A stretch of DNA of 64,000 nucleotides from Euryarchaeota archaeon UBA462 (GCA_002506755.1 DAYD01000013.1:21419-85418); one strand, 5' to 3'. Counted from the first letter of the stretch, positions 24,708-34,184 are shown. Numbers and translations: made by a program. The notes: generated by a model not told the origin, from the letters alone.

Positions 24708-25385
24708 TTACTGGAATTTCCCCTTTCTGTATTCCCTTGTCCTGTCGACACCAGGAAATTGGTCTTCGCTCTCCCTGTAAACTGTCTTCATGTTGTTCAG
24801 GAAATTGTCTTCATGGGTGACAATTAGCACCATCTCTACCCCAGGGTCATGCTCCCCATCCATCCATGCCAAGATAATCTCCATCGTCATTCTCGCTCCT
24901 TCTCTGTGAGGATATGCAAATACATCCATCCCTAGAGGTGGTAAGACCAATGTACTCCTAGGATCTAGATTTTCAGTCTCTTGAAACAAGGCTTCGTACG
25001 AGTTTCTTAGCAATTCTCTCCTGAAATTATCCTGTGTAGGCCTTCTACAATCCGGCCCTACAACGTGAACTAGATTAGCAGCTGGAAGATCGAATCCAGA
25101 GGTCGTGACTGCCTCCCCTACACCGCAAGGTTGCAAATTTAGCTTCCTTCTTTCTTTTGCTATATCTGCACACGCTTCCCTAAGGCCGACCCCTGCTGAT
25201 TGCTGCATCCTCTCATCCAAACCCTCTCTTCCGGCAAGCCTGCTATTTGCTGGAATTACCATAACATCACCTTCTACTCCAACGATATCCCCATAAAGGA
25301 CGCGAACCTGACCGTGCCTACATTCTCTGACAATAACTACGTCGGCCATAGGGCTAGGAAGAGAGGCCATCTGATATGTATCCAT
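24708..25385 (-). CDS. Macro-domain (ADP-ribose-binding) protein
   Basis: 225-aa protein with a macro domain. The ADP-ribose pocket is traced by LYGDIVGVEGDVMVIPANSRLAG, which is followed by GLDERMQQSAG, then CGVGEAVTTSGFDLPAANLVHVVGP and LVLPPLGMDVFAYPHREGARM. The usual NAANxxLxGGGGVD loop is modified here to PANSRLAGREGLD. Such proteins remove or read ADP-ribose and related adducts. M13 (25349) is an alternative start. It is divergent from the Lrp ligand-domain gene (26 bases between) and upstream of hjc. Confidence 0.85.
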   Translation of the reverse strand: MDTYQMASLPSPMADVVIVRECRHGQVRVLYGDIVGVEGDVMVIPANSRLAGREGLDERMQQSAGVGLREACADIAKERRKLNLQPCGVGEAVTTSGFDLPAANLVHVVGPDCRRPTQDNFRRELLRNSYEALFQETENLDPRSTLVLPPLGMDVFAYPHREGARMTMEIILAWMDGEHDPGVEMVLIVTHEDNFLNNMKTVYRESEDQFPGVDRTREYRKGKFQ

Positions 25386-25411
25386 CGTAAGGGTTTTTTT
25401 TCGAATAGGGA

Positions 25412-25678
25412 ATGATTAATTCCTATCGCCCACATCGGGAAGACGTGTCCACCGGTTATGTGTTGCTTGATGTTGAGCCCGGATCGGAGTACTCAGTCCA
25501 TGCGAGGGTTTCCTCTCTGCCCTTTGTGAAGGATGCACAGGTTCTGTTCGGAGATCATGATATGATACTGAAGATCGAGGCAGAAACCATGGGCGAGATA
25601 GCAAAACTGGTAGTCGACTCAATTCGTTCAGTGGAAGGCGTAATTAACACCAAAACTCTAGCCTGCGCCGAGCTGTGA
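25412..25678 (+). CDS. Stand-alone Lrp/AsnC ligand-binding (RAM) domain protein
   Basis: 88 aa containing only the alpha-beta sandwich of Lrp/AsnC regulators: TGYVLLDVEPGSEYSVHARVSSL, VKDAQVLFGDHDMILKIEAET and VVDSIRSVEGVINTKTL. There is no helix-turn-helix. In archaea such lone domains are thought to bind amino acids and to associate with full-length Lrp proteins. It is followed 107 bases later by MC1 with its own promoter. Confidence 0.88.
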   Translation: MINSYRPHREDVSTGYVLLDVEPGSEYSVHARVSSLPFVKDAQVLFGDHDMILKIEAETMGEIAKLVVDSIRSVEGVINTKTLACAEL

Positions 25679-25741
25679 AACCTCATAGAAACCCGACATA
25701 AGGACAAGTCAGCCTATGATTGCGCTAAATCCGCCTCACAC

Positions 25742-25776
25742 TTTAATACCTATAGAGCTCAGCCAGCATCCGGAGG
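25742..25776 (+). promoter_or_regulatory. Promoter and ribosome-binding site of the MC1 gene
   Basis: TTTAATA at 25742-25748 is TATA-like; GGAGG at 25772-25776 is 9 bases before ATG 25786. The short leader that results is consistent with an archaeal promoter with a Shine-Dalgarno site. Confidence 0.45.
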
Positions 25777-25785
25777 AATCCAAAT

Positions 25786-26049
25786 ATGGCAGACAAGAAA
25801 TATTTCGTGTTGATGCAGAACGGCAAGGACACTGCTCAAGTGTTCCACAGCAAGCAGCCCAGGGGAGCAGCCCTGAAGGCAGCATCCAGGGGTGTCACAG
25901 ACATTCACCTAAGGGAGAGGGGGACAAATAGAGTTCATGTGTTCTCAGGATCAAAGAGTAAGGTTCCAAAGGGACCAAACGCACCGGACTGGCTTCCTGA
26001 TATGATAAACAAGGCCAACGTAAAGAAGCTGAGAATAGACCGAGTCTGA
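25786..26049 (+). CDS. Archaeal chromosomal protein MC1
   Basis: 87-aa DNA-bending nucleoid protein. KYFVLMQNGKDTAQVF, HSKQPRGAALKAASRG, then RERGTNRVHVFSGSK and WLPDMINKANVKKLRIDRV follow the MC1 family (best known from Methanosarcina and haloarchaea) from end to end; KQPRxAALKAAxRG and RERGT-x-VHVF are diagnostic. It binds duplex DNA as a monomer. It probably is one of the main chromatin proteins here, and no canonical archaeal histone is in the window. GGAGG at 25772 supports this start. Confidence 0.92.
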   Translation: MADKKYFVLMQNGKDTAQVFHSKQPRGAALKAASRGVTDIHLRERGTNRVHVFSGSKSKVPKGPNAPDWLPDMINKANVKKLRIDRV

Positions 26050-26133
26050 GTAAGCGGATTTTCCAAGCTCAGTTGGGGTCTTTGCTCCGATTAGCGTTAG
26101 CTCTGAAGGATTACTATAACCATTCAAGCGCGT

Positions 26134-27072
26134 TTATTTTGATTTGAAACGGAACCTCTTTCTCGCCTTGTCTGTCCTTTTAGCATCCAGTTTCCTCGCC
26201 TCTTCTGCTCTTGATCTCTCATCCTCGGAAGCACCCTTTGCCTTCTTGAGATTGCCTGGATCAGATGATTTGGAGAAATCCTCGGTAAAGTAGCTTAAAA
26301 CTCCTGAAGTGATATTTACTGCAGTTTTAACTGGATTTACCAAGGGATCGAAGTATTCTGTAACAACTCTCTCCTTAAGTGGAATTATTGCGTTGTCCGT
26401 GATCTTTATTCCCGCCGGACAGACCTCAGTGCAACATTTTGTGATATTGCAATACCCTATGCCAAAGTCCTCTTTTATTTCTGGGATTCTATTTTCTGTG
26501 TCTAGAGGGTGCATCTCCAAACTTGCTAATCTTACGAAGAACCTAGGTCCAGCAAATTCGTCATACATCTGATGCTCTCTCAGAACATGACATGTGTTTA
26601 CGCATAACATACACTCAATGCAAGACCTAAATTCTTGCAACCTGTCTGCTTCTTCCTGATGGAATTCCCAATCGGGCTCGATTGGTCCATTGATCGGCTT
26701 TATTTTCTTGTCTGTTTCGTATGCCCAAGATGTATCGGTAACTAGATCCTTGGTCAATGGAAAAGCCTGCATTGGTTTTACTAATACAGGAACGGTTTCA
26801 TCATCCATTTCCTCGAATACCTCTTCCATCCTAGTCATGCACATTAACTTTGGATGACCATTAATCTCAGCGCTGCATGATCCACATTTTCCTGCCTTGC
26901 AGTTCCACCTACAGGATAAATCTGGAGCATGTTCCGCTTGTATTCTGTGAATCACATCTAAGACGACCATGCCCTCATCCAGGTCTACTTCGTAATCAAC
27001 CATTTTTCCGAAGGGATCGCCATCCGAATCCGGCTCTCCTCTAAACACTCTGAAGGTAACTTTTTCCACCAT
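26134..27072 (-). CDS. sdhB: Succinate dehydrogenase/fumarate reductase iron-sulfur subunit
   Basis: 312 aa. [2Fe-2S] ligands are in SCRWNCKAGKCGSCSAE plus a later Cys (LMCMT); the second set CIECMLCVNTC and the third CNITKCCTEVCPAGI supply the [4Fe-4S] and [3Fe-4S] clusters. The C-terminal tail (about 60 residues, rich in Lys and Arg) is longer than in bacterial SdhB. It is the last gene of sdhCAB, one base after sdhA. Electrons pass from FAD in SdhA to quinone at the membrane anchor. Confidence 0.93.
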   Translation of the reverse strand: MVEKVTFRVFRGEPDSDGDPFGKMVDYEVDLDEGMVVLDVIHRIQAEHAPDLSCRWNCKAGKCGSCSAEINGHPKLMCMTRMEEVFEEMDDETVPVLVKPMQAFPLTKDLVTDTSWAYETDKKIKPINGPIEPDWEFHQEEADRLQEFRSCIECMLCVNTCHVLREHQMYDEFAGPRFFVRLASLEMHPLDTENRIPEIKEDFGIGYCNITKCCTEVCPAGIKITDNAIIPLKERVVTEYFDPLVNPVKTAVNITSGVLSYFTEDFSKSSDPGNLKKAKGASEDERSRAEEARKLDAKRTDKARKRFRFKSK

Positions 27073-27073
27073 T

Positions 27074-28906
27074 CTACTCCTCCTCGTGCAAATCTTCTGA
27101 ATCCAGTAGAGATCTCAATTCTTTGGGAATTTTTGGATATGAGACGAAATCAATCTTCATCTCTGCGTTTTCATCCATCCAAATTACGCTATTTCTGTTC
27201 CCCCAATGTTCATGATCAGTCTCAGGGAAGTCATCCCTTGTATGTGCTCCTCTACTCTCTTCCCTCTTTAGAGCTGCAATTGCGCACATCCTACTAACAT
27301 CAATCATAGCGCCAATCTCCAAGGCTTGGTGCCATCCTGGGTTGTAGACCCTTCCCCCTCCGGGAGAAGTAGATTTTGAACGCTCAGTAAGCAAATCCAA
27401 GTCAGACATAGCCTCCTGAAGAAGATCTCCTGTCCTAATTATTCCTGCTTTGTTCTGCATCATTACCCTCAGGTCATTCACAACACTGGCAGGATTTTCC
27501 CCTCCTTGCCTGCTCAATGGCTCTAAAGTCTCATTGACAACCTTATCGATTTCTAACTGATCGATTTCCGAGTAATCCTCTTGTTCCTTTGAATATTTAG
27601 CAGCAGACTCTCCTGCGATTTTTCCGAACACAATTAGATCGGATAATGAATTCCCGCCTAGTCGGTTCGCGCCATGTAGGCCAGTGGCAACCTCGCCTGC
27701 CGCAAACAAGCCCGGAACGGAACTCTCTTGACTGAAAGGATCTACCTTCACACCTCCCATCACATAATGTGCTGTGGGGCCTACTTCCATTGGTTGCTTA
27801 GTTATGTCAACGGCAGCTAGCTCCATGAACTGATGATACATACCAGGTAGTTTCTTTTTTACTTCATCCTCGTCTCTCCATGAAATATCTAGGTATGCGC
27901 CTCCATGTTCCGATGCTCTTCCTGCGTCTCTTTCACTGTTTATTGCCTTGGCTACAACATCTCTAGTTAGCAATTCTGGCGGCCTTCTCCTTGTTGCAAG
28001 TTTTCCTGAAACAACTTCATCGACCCATTCCAGAGCTTCTTTTTCTGCATCCGCGAACTCATCTCGGTACATCTCAGGGATGTAGTCGAACATGAACCTC
28101 TTTCCTTCAGAGTTTGTAAGCATCCCTCCCTCCCCCCTCACTCCTTCTGTGACAAGAATGCCCTTCACGGATGGAGGCCAGATCATCCCTGTCGGGTGAA
28201 ATTGCACGAATTCCATATCTCCCATTTCTGCTCCAGCCCAGTATGCCAAAGCATGACCTTCTCCCGAATATTCCCATGATCCCGAGCAGACCTCCCAACA
28301 CCTCGTGATTCCTCCGGTGGCCAGAATTATCGACTTTCCCTTAAAGACGTGTAAGGAACCATCGTTCCTATCATATGCGAAGCATCCAGAAACCTTTCCG
28401 TCTGTCTTGAATATACGCCTTACTGTGTACTCCATGAAGATCTCCATTCCTTCATGAATTCCCTTTTGTTGCAGGGTTCTAATAAGCTCCAATCCGGTTG
28501 CATCACCTATGTGGGCAAGTCTGGGATAAGTGTGCCCGCCGAAGTTCCTCTGACTTGAGAGTCCTTGGGGGGTTCTATCGAATACAGCCCCCCACTGTTC
28601 CAACTCTCTGATCCTGTCAGGTGCCTGCTGCGCGTGAATTTGCGCCATTCTCCAGTCTCCAAGATACTTTCCGCCTTTCATGGTATCTCGGAAGTGCGTC
28701 TGCCATGAGTCTCTAGGGTCCTTGTTAGCTAATGCTGCAGCCGCCCCTCCCTCTGCCATCACAGTATGCGCTTTACCAAGCATAGACTTGCAGATCATTG
28801 CGACGCTAACTCCTGCTCTACTTGCCTCAATAGCTGCCCTTAGTCCAGCTCCTCCAGCGCCAATTACTATAACGTCGAACTTATGATTTTTAATTTCCTC
28901 ATCCAT
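27074..28906 (-). CDS. sdhA: Succinate dehydrogenase/fumarate reductase flavoprotein subunit
   Basis: 610 aa. FAD-binding VIVIGAGGAGLRAAIEAS at residues 12-29; the His that bonds FAD covalently is in KAHTVMAEGGAAAAL (near residue 47). Catalytic segment HPTGMIWPPSVKGILVTEGVRGEGG near 240 and HYVMGGVKVD, GLHGANRLGGNSLSDLIVFG near 400. It begins directly after the sdhC stop codon (TAA-ATG), with GGAGGT inside the end of sdhC as ribosome-binding site. TCA cycle and respiratory complex II. Confidence 0.96.
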   Translation of the reverse strand: MDEEIKNHKFDVIVIGAGGAGLRAAIEASRAGVSVAMICKSMLGKAHTVMAEGGAAAALANKDPRDSWQTHFRDTMKGGKYLGDWRMAQIHAQQAPDRIRELEQWGAVFDRTPQGLSSQRNFGGHTYPRLAHIGDATGLELIRTLQQKGIHEGMEIFMEYTVRRIFKTDGKVSGCFAYDRNDGSLHVFKGKSIILATGGITRCWEVCSGSWEYSGEGHALAYWAGAEMGDMEFVQFHPTGMIWPPSVKGILVTEGVRGEGGMLTNSEGKRFMFDYIPEMYRDEFADAEKEALEWVDEVVSGKLATRRRPPELLTRDVVAKAINSERDAGRASEHGGAYLDISWRDEDEVKKKLPGMYHQFMELAAVDITKQPMEVGPTAHYVMGGVKVDPFSQESSVPGLFAAGEVATGLHGANRLGGNSLSDLIVFGKIAGESAAKYSKEQEDYSEIDQLEIDKVVNETLEPLSRQGGENPASVVNDLRVMMQNKAGIIRTGDLLQEAMSDLDLLTERSKSTSPGGGRVYNPGWHQALEIGAMIDVSRMCAIAALKREESRGAHTRDDFPETDHEHWGNRNSVIWMDENAEMKIDFVSYPKIPKELRSLLDSEDLHEEE

Positions 28907-29839
28907 TTAAAGACCTCCGATCAGAACATAATCAGTGATGCCAAAGTCCTGGCAGATCCAAATGTAGAAATCAGCAAACATAACCCAAAATAGGCTAATT
29001 AAAGCCCAATCCTTGTGTCTTTCGTTAAGTTTCGTCGAGATCTTCCACATCAGATACTTCGCTTTGTTCGTTATTGTACCAGACCAATTGTTTGCACCCC
29101 CTCCAACGACATGACGGAAAGCGTGGCAGCCGAGAGTGTAGCCAGTTAGGAGTATAACATTTAGTAGAAGTATCAGAGAACCAACAGAGACACCAAAGCT
29201 GTCTTCGGACCCATCCGGTGCATCGTGAAAGTTAACCGATAGCCACAAGTCGTAGGTCAAAATTGGTAGATATATCAGAGCGATGTACATGAAGATCCTA
29301 TGTAGATTCTGCACTACAAATATCCCCTTCTCTCCACTGTACTCATTCCATGGCTTAGAAACTGCACAACCGGTCGGCTGCTGGAAAAATGCACGATAAT
29401 ACGCCTTTCGATAATAATAACAGGTTCCCCTAAATCCTGCTGGGAATACTAGTATGAACATCGCGGGGCTGAGCCACCACAAATCTTTGGGAATCCATGA
29501 TGATTGCGGAAAGATTAGTGGACTGTATAATGGTGATAGAACATGGCTAGTCCCCCATTTCGATTCTTGTTCAATTGACATCGTTTGGCATCTGGAAACA
29601 TCTTTGAAGGATTTAGCTGTATCCCAGTTCTCACATGAAGACGCTCCTAACTCACTGAAAAACAGGATATCTGACTCCATGAAACCTCTCCAAGTAGCAT
29701 AAACAATCATCAATCCCAAGTAAGCTGCCATCGCAGTTGGGCCCTTCCACCAATCATCGGTACGATCGGTCCTACCGAATCCCTTCTTCATTGGTAGCTT
29801 AACGCTCTCGCTCACCTCAAGCACAACCCGTTGTCTCAT
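28907..29839 (-). CDS. sdhC: Succinate dehydrogenase membrane anchor / cytochrome b subunit
   Basis: 310-aa membrane protein with about five hydrophobic helices (near residues 33-50, 125-140, 185-205, 225-250 and 280-298), encoded first in the sdhCAB operon. LHRIFMYIALIYLPI and YTLGCHAFRHVVGG contain candidate heme b His residues. The length and single-anchor operon fit the large one-polypeptide anchors found in some aerobic bacteria and archaea. GCAVSKPWNEYSGEKG and RGTCYYYRKAYYRAFFQ match that type from memory. No sdhD follows. Confidence 0.8.
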   Translation of the reverse strand: MRQRVVLEVSESVKLPMKKGFGRTDRTDDWWKGPTAMAAYLGLMIVYATWRGFMESDILFFSELGASSCENWDTAKSFKDVSRCQTMSIEQESKWGTSHVLSPLYSPLIFPQSSWIPKDLWWLSPAMFILVFPAGFRGTCYYYRKAYYRAFFQQPTGCAVSKPWNEYSGEKGIFVVQNLHRIFMYIALIYLPILTYDLWLSVNFHDAPDGSEDSFGVSVGSLILLLNVILLTGYTLGCHAFRHVVGGGANNWSGTITNKAKYLMWKISTKLNERHKDWALISLFWVMFADFYIWICQDFGITDYVLIGGL

Positions 29840-29892
29840 GGCAGGTTAGATGTGTCATAAGGGATTGCATGGTCCAACTACACAATCTGGTA

Positions 29893-31521
29893 CTAGGCTA
29901 GGGAGGAGTAGTCGGCATCGGCTTCCTCAATCTGGATCTCCTCAACATCCATTTGAGCGAGTTGTAGCTTACCAGATAGCTCGTCATTTACTGCATGCCA
30001 ATATGAATATGCTTCAATCACCCAAATTCCCGATTCTCTGGTGCCATTTCCACTATCTTTGACTCCTCCGAAGGGGAGGTGAGCCTCCGCGCCGGTTGTT
30101 GAGTTGTTGATGCCAGTCATACCCGCTTTAATTCCAGTTTTGAAGCGATAAGCCTCTAGCCTGTCGTTTGTATAGCATGCACTCGAAAGCCCGAACGGAG
30201 ATGCGTTAGCTAGATGCAGGGCATGATCGAAGCTTTTGGCTTTCACGACAGTAACTAGTGGTCCAAAAATCTCCTCGTGGAAACAATTCATCTCCTCAGT
30301 CACTCCAACATAAACATGGGGCCACATGTACGACCCTTCAGAGGCCTCGCCGAGGAAGTTTAGTGGTCTACTGTCATCGGTGATCGCCCCTTCGCCAAAC
30401 AACTTCTCTGCTCCATCAGAATCACATATTTCGACACCTTTAAGGAAATCAACGGCATACTTTTCCGAGAGCATTGAGCCATAGAGTACATCTTCATGCC
30501 TCATAGAATCTCCAATTCTGGTATTCTCCACCATCTCCATAAATTTCTCCATAAATTCGGCATAAATATCTTGATGCAAAATGAGATTGCCTAGGCTTGT
30601 GCAGCGTTGTCCAGCGGTCCCAAAAGCAGCCCAGTACGCTCCCTCCACCGCATTGTCGATATCAGCAGAAGGCATCACTACAAGTGGGTTTTTGCCACCT
30701 AATTCCAGTGAAGCGCTGACTAGGTTCCTCCCACATATTTCGCCAATCATCTTTCCAACAGAAGTACTTCCGGTGAAAGATATCTTGTTGACCATTCCAA
30801 GGTCTGCTGAGTCAACTAGGCTTTGGCCGGCCCCGCTTCCATTTCCGTGAACTAGGTTAATCACACCGTTTGGTAGTCCTGCCTCGTGCATTATCCTGGC
30901 CAATGCAAAGGATAGCATGGGCGAATCCTGGGGTGACTTCCAAACACAGGTGTTTCCACACATGATTGCTGGAATCATTTTCCAGAATGGTACTGCGGAA
31001 GGGAAATTGCATGCATTGATTATGCCACAGACCCCCAATGGTCTCCTGTAGGTGAAAAGCTCCTTATCTTGAAGCTCGGAATTTACGGTTTGCCCATAAA
31101 GCCTACGACCCTCAGATTGGAAAAACAAGCAAGTGTCTATTGCTTCTTGAATTTCTCCGCCACATTCCTTCAGCGTCTTTCCAATTTCACGAGCTTGTAA
31201 GCGCACCAGATCCTCTTTGTAATCCATCAGTAAGCGACCCATATTCCCTATGACTTGCCCTCTGGTAGGCGCTGGAGTGGAAGACCAACTTGGGAATGCT
31301 TTCCTAGCAGATTTGAGTGCCTCATGCACATCTTCCTCTGTTGAGAGGGGAAATTCACCAAGACAATCGTCAACCCAAGCCGGGTTCCTGCTCTCAAATG
31401 TAGCGCCGCTGCTCGAAGATTTCAGCTCGCCATCAACAATGTTATACCCCCTAATAGCGGGGCTCCCATTGGGATTTTCTCTGTTAAGCTGTTCAAAACC
31501 GGTCTCAAGCACGTGCGTCAT
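29893..31521 (-). CDS. Aldehyde dehydrogenase, ALDH7-like
   Basis: NAD(P)-dependent aldehyde dehydrogenase, 542 aa. General-base Glu in SLELGGKNPLVV and catalytic Cys in GTAGQRCTSLGN; NAD-contact ITFTGSTSVGK-like text ISFTGSTSVGKM. GQRCTS with NACNFPSAVPFWK is closest, from memory, to the ALDH7 (alpha-aminoadipic semialdehyde/piperideine-6-carboxylate) type, so it could end a lysine degradation route that starts with an aminotransferase such as that at 9202; this is inference. ATG 31521 (MTHVLETGF) is chosen because TATAATT lies about 25 bases upstream, which fits a leaderless message; TTG 31584 and ATG 31560 are open. Sits 53 bases upstream of sdhC. Confidence 0.87.
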   Translation of the reverse strand: MTHVLETGFEQLNRENPNGSPAIRGYNIVDGELKSSSSGATFESRNPAWVDDCLGEFPLSTEEDVHEALKSARKAFPSWSSTPAPTRGQVIGNMGRLLMDYKEDLVRLQAREIGKTLKECGGEIQEAIDTCLFFQSEGRRLYGQTVNSELQDKELFTYRRPLGVCGIINACNFPSAVPFWKMIPAIMCGNTCVWKSPQDSPMLSFALARIMHEAGLPNGVINLVHGNGSGAGQSLVDSADLGMVNKISFTGSTSVGKMIGEICGRNLVSASLELGGKNPLVVMPSADIDNAVEGAYWAAFGTAGQRCTSLGNLILHQDIYAEFMEKFMEMVENTRIGDSMRHEDVLYGSMLSEKYAVDFLKGVEICDSDGAEKLFGEGAITDDSRPLNFLGEASEGSYMWPHVYVGVTEEMNCFHEEIFGPLVTVVKAKSFDHALHLANASPFGLSSACYTNDRLEAYRFKTGIKAGMTGINNSTTGAEAHLPFGGVKDSGNGTRESGIWVIEAYSYWHAVNDELSGKLQLAQMDVEEIQIEEADADYSSLA

Positions 31522-31661
31522 GGGTGCGCGAATACTGATCCCGAAATGAATTATACGCATCGAATATCTTTTTTCTGATAACAATTTTACCTTGTGGAGA
31601 CTTCTCCATTGCTGGGTTTAACTACCCCCAATGCACGAGACCTGATGGCAGGGAGTGAAAG

Positions 31662-33887
31662 ATGACTTCAGAAAGTGCAGATTCGCTGACCCTAAGAGTG
31701 GCAAAAGCCATTCCTAGTGACGTTGGCCATGGTAGAGCAAGGGTACCCTTTGACAATGACCTAAATCTAAAACCAGGAGACATTGTTGAGATTGAGGGCG
31801 AGAGTAAGACCGCAGCAATAGTATGGAGATGTAGGCCAGAAGACGCTAATCTCGGAGTAATCAGGATTGATGGCATTATTAGGAAAAACTCAGGAGTGAG
31901 TCTAGGGGACAGGGTAAAAATCAGGAAGGTCGAAGTAGAGCCCTGCACTAAGCTGGTACTTAGCCCTGTAATGGCTAAGCAACAAAAGGTAAGGTTCGGC
32001 CCAGGGATAGAGGGATTTGCGAGGAGGGGCCTGAACAAGAGACCCGTCGTGTCTGGAGATAGGATATTTATCCCCGGAATGACTCTTTTCGCAGAAGCAC
32101 TTCCATTCGCAATAGTCCAAACCAGCCCCAAGGGAATAGTCCAGGTTCTTCCGGATACTGAGATTATAATCAAGGAGGATGCGGTAGATCAGGAAGAGCA
32201 AGATCTGGTCCAATCGATATCCTACGAGGATATAGGGGGAATTGGTAGCCAACTGCAAAAAGTAAGGGAGATGATAGAACTCCCACTTAAGCATCCAATT
32301 CTATTCAGGCGACTCGGAATAGAGCCACCGAGAGGAGTGCTATTGCATGGTCCCCCGGGTACTGGTAAAACATTGATCGCCAAGGCCGTAGCTTCCGAAA
32401 CCAAAGCACACTTTACTTCTATCAATGGCCCAGAGATTATTTCAAAGTATTATGGAGAAAGCGAGAAACAGCTCAGAGAGATTTTTGACGAAGCAGCTGC
32501 CAACTCACCTGCTATTATTTTCATTGATGAGTTGGATAGTATAGCCCCGAAAAGAGAGGATGTCACAGGAGAGGTCGAAAGACGTGTAGTTGCACAACTT
32601 TTGACATTGCTGGATGGTATGGGAGGTAGAGACAATGTTGTTGTTATTGGGGCAACTAACAGACGGGATGCAATTGACCAAGCCCTAAGGAGACCTGGAA
32701 GATTTGATAGGGAACTAGAGATAGGTGTTCCCGATAAGGCAGGCAGGGGAGAGATCTTGGGCATACACACAAGAGATATGCCAATCAATGATGATTACAA
32801 CTTGGATTGGCTTCTAGACAACACACATGGATTCGTGGGAGCTGATATCTCGGCTTTAGTCCGAGAGGCTGCAATGAAAGCACTTCGTAGGTATTTGCCA
32901 GAAATAGATCTAGACGAGGAAGAAATACCTCCCGAGGTCATTGAGAAAATGGAGGTAAGGATGTCAGATTTCCAAGAGGCCGTAAAAGAGATTGAGCCTA
33001 GTGCATTGAGGGAAATATATGTAGAGGTGCCAGAAGTTACCTGGGAGCAAGTTGGTGGGTTGCAAGATGTTAAAGAGAGGCTGAAGGAAAGTATAGAATG
33101 GCCGCTTACGATGCCAGAAAAGTTCGAACACTTCGGAATAAGCCCTCCTAGGGGTATAATGCTATTCGGTGCTCCCGGCACTGGAAAGACACTCATCGCC
33201 AAAGCGATAGCAAACGAAGCAAAGGCGAATTTCATATCAATAAAGGGACCTGAGCTGATTTCCAAATGGGTCGGAGAGTCTGAAAAGGCCGTTAGAGAAG
33301 TCTTCAAGAAAGCAAAACAATCTAGCCCTTCTATTGTTTTCCTTGATGAGTTCGAAAGTATCGCCGGTATGAGAAGAAGTCACTCTGGAGAGGGCTCCGA
33401 TGTGATGAACAGGGTTGTGAACCAATTGCTGAGCAGTCTTGATGGGGTGGAAGGTATGGAAGGGGTGATTGTCGTAGCAGCCACAAATAGGCCTGAAATG
33501 ATAGATCCAGCTCTAATGAGGAGTGGTAGGTTCGAAAGAGTCCTTCATATCCCCCCACCTGACAAAGATTCGCGCTCCGAGATACTAAAGATACACGCTG
33601 CAAAGATGCCGCTTGGAAAATTCAAGATTGATGAGCTTGCAGGAATGATGGAGCACTACACGGGTGCAGACATAGAAGCGGTTTGTAGGGAGGCAGCTTT
33701 GATTTCAATGAGAGAAGGAAAGAAAACGGTCTCAAAGAAACACTTCGAAAAGGCTGCGGAGATGGTAAGGCCCACTGTGACGGAGGAGATGTTGGAGTAC
33801 TATTCCAAGATGGAAGGATCTCTAACCAGTGGACTTGAATCCGTAAGGAGGACTTCTTCCGGCCTTTCGGGAATTGAATTGATTTGA
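31662..33887 (+). CDS. CDC48/VCP-family AAA+ ATPase
   Basis: Archaeal p97 homologue, 741 aa. An N-terminal double-psi barrel (residues about 7-90) and a second N subdomain precede two AAA rings. D1: Walker A GPPGTGKT (about 230), Walker B IIFIDELDSIAPKRE, arginine-finger RRPGRFDREL. D2: Walker A GAPGTGKT (about 504), Walker B IVFLDEFESIAG, RSGRFERVL. It unfolds ubiquitin-like-tagged or aggregated proteins for a proteasome. GGAGTGA just before ATG 31662 is the ribosome-binding site. The next gene, PRC-barrel, starts 8 bases after its stop. Confidence 0.97.
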   Translation: MTSESADSLTLRVAKAIPSDVGHGRARVPFDNDLNLKPGDIVEIEGESKTAAIVWRCRPEDANLGVIRIDGIIRKNSGVSLGDRVKIRKVEVEPCTKLVLSPVMAKQQKVRFGPGIEGFARRGLNKRPVVSGDRIFIPGMTLFAEALPFAIVQTSPKGIVQVLPDTEIIIKEDAVDQEEQDLVQSISYEDIGGIGSQLQKVREMIELPLKHPILFRRLGIEPPRGVLLHGPPGTGKTLIAKAVASETKAHFTSINGPEIISKYYGESEKQLREIFDEAAANSPAIIFIDELDSIAPKREDVTGEVERRVVAQLLTLLDGMGGRDNVVVIGATNRRDAIDQALRRPGRFDRELEIGVPDKAGRGEILGIHTRDMPINDDYNLDWLLDNTHGFVGADISALVREAAMKALRRYLPEIDLDEEEIPPEVIEKMEVRMSDFQEAVKEIEPSALREIYVEVPEVTWEQVGGLQDVKERLKESIEWPLTMPEKFEHFGISPPRGIMLFGAPGTGKTLIAKAIANEAKANFISIKGPELISKWVGESEKAVREVFKKAKQSSPSIVFLDEFESIAGMRRSHSGEGSDVMNRVVNQLLSSLDGVEGMEGVIVVAATNRPEMIDPALMRSGRFERVLHIPPPDKDSRSEILKIHAAKMPLGKFKIDELAGMMEHYTGADIEAVCREAALISMREGKKTVSKKHFEKAAEMVRPTVTEEMLEYYSKMEGSLTSGLESVRRTSSGLSGIELI

Positions 33888-33895
33888 GGAATTTG

Positions 33896-34138
33896 ATGAG
33901 GACTACATTCGGAAAAGAGATCCTAACTAGAAAGGTAGTCGATGCCGCCGGAGACTTACTTGGCCATCTTGCTGACTTCACAGTAGATTTAGGAACCGGA
34001 AATATTGTGTCAATTTTGGTGGTAGCAGAATCCGGTATCGATCCAAACGAGCTTCCATGGCCAACAACAGAAGGCCTTCTTTCTATTCCCGTAGAGGAAG
34101 TCGCTAGCATTGGATCGGTGGTTGAGCTCTCCAGATAG
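33896..34138 (+). CDS. PRC-barrel domain protein
   Basis: 80-aa single-domain protein with the PRC-barrel sequence pattern: EILTRKVVDAAGDLLGHLADFTVDLGTGNIVSILV then SIPVEEVASIGSVVEL. PRC-barrel proteins of archaea occur as small free-standing modules, some linked to RNA metabolism or cell division. ATG 33896 is preferred over TTG 33884, which overlaps the CDC48 stop. It follows CDC48 by 8 bases and may form one message with it. Confidence 0.8.
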   Translation: MRTTFGKEILTRKVVDAAGDLLGHLADFTVDLGTGNIVSILVVAESGIDPNELPWPTTEGLLSIPVEEVASIGSVVELSR

Positions 34139-34169
34139 TAAGATGCAGTTTCGTTCAGGGTCACATAAC

Positions 34170-34184
34170 GGTCATAAAATGACC
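34170..34184. promoter_or_regulatory. Dyad GGTCAT-AAA-ATGACC upstream of DUF4350 operon
   Basis: Perfect 6-bp arms around AAA, 40 bases before ATG 34225. GGTCA also appears at 34159-34163 as a direct copy. It resembles a regulator-binding site covering the promoter region of the downstream four-gene unit. Confidence 0.4.

Noticed and set aside
31622..32294. Minus-strand ORFs opposite CDC48
   Set aside because: Shadows of the conserved N-domain; no start context.
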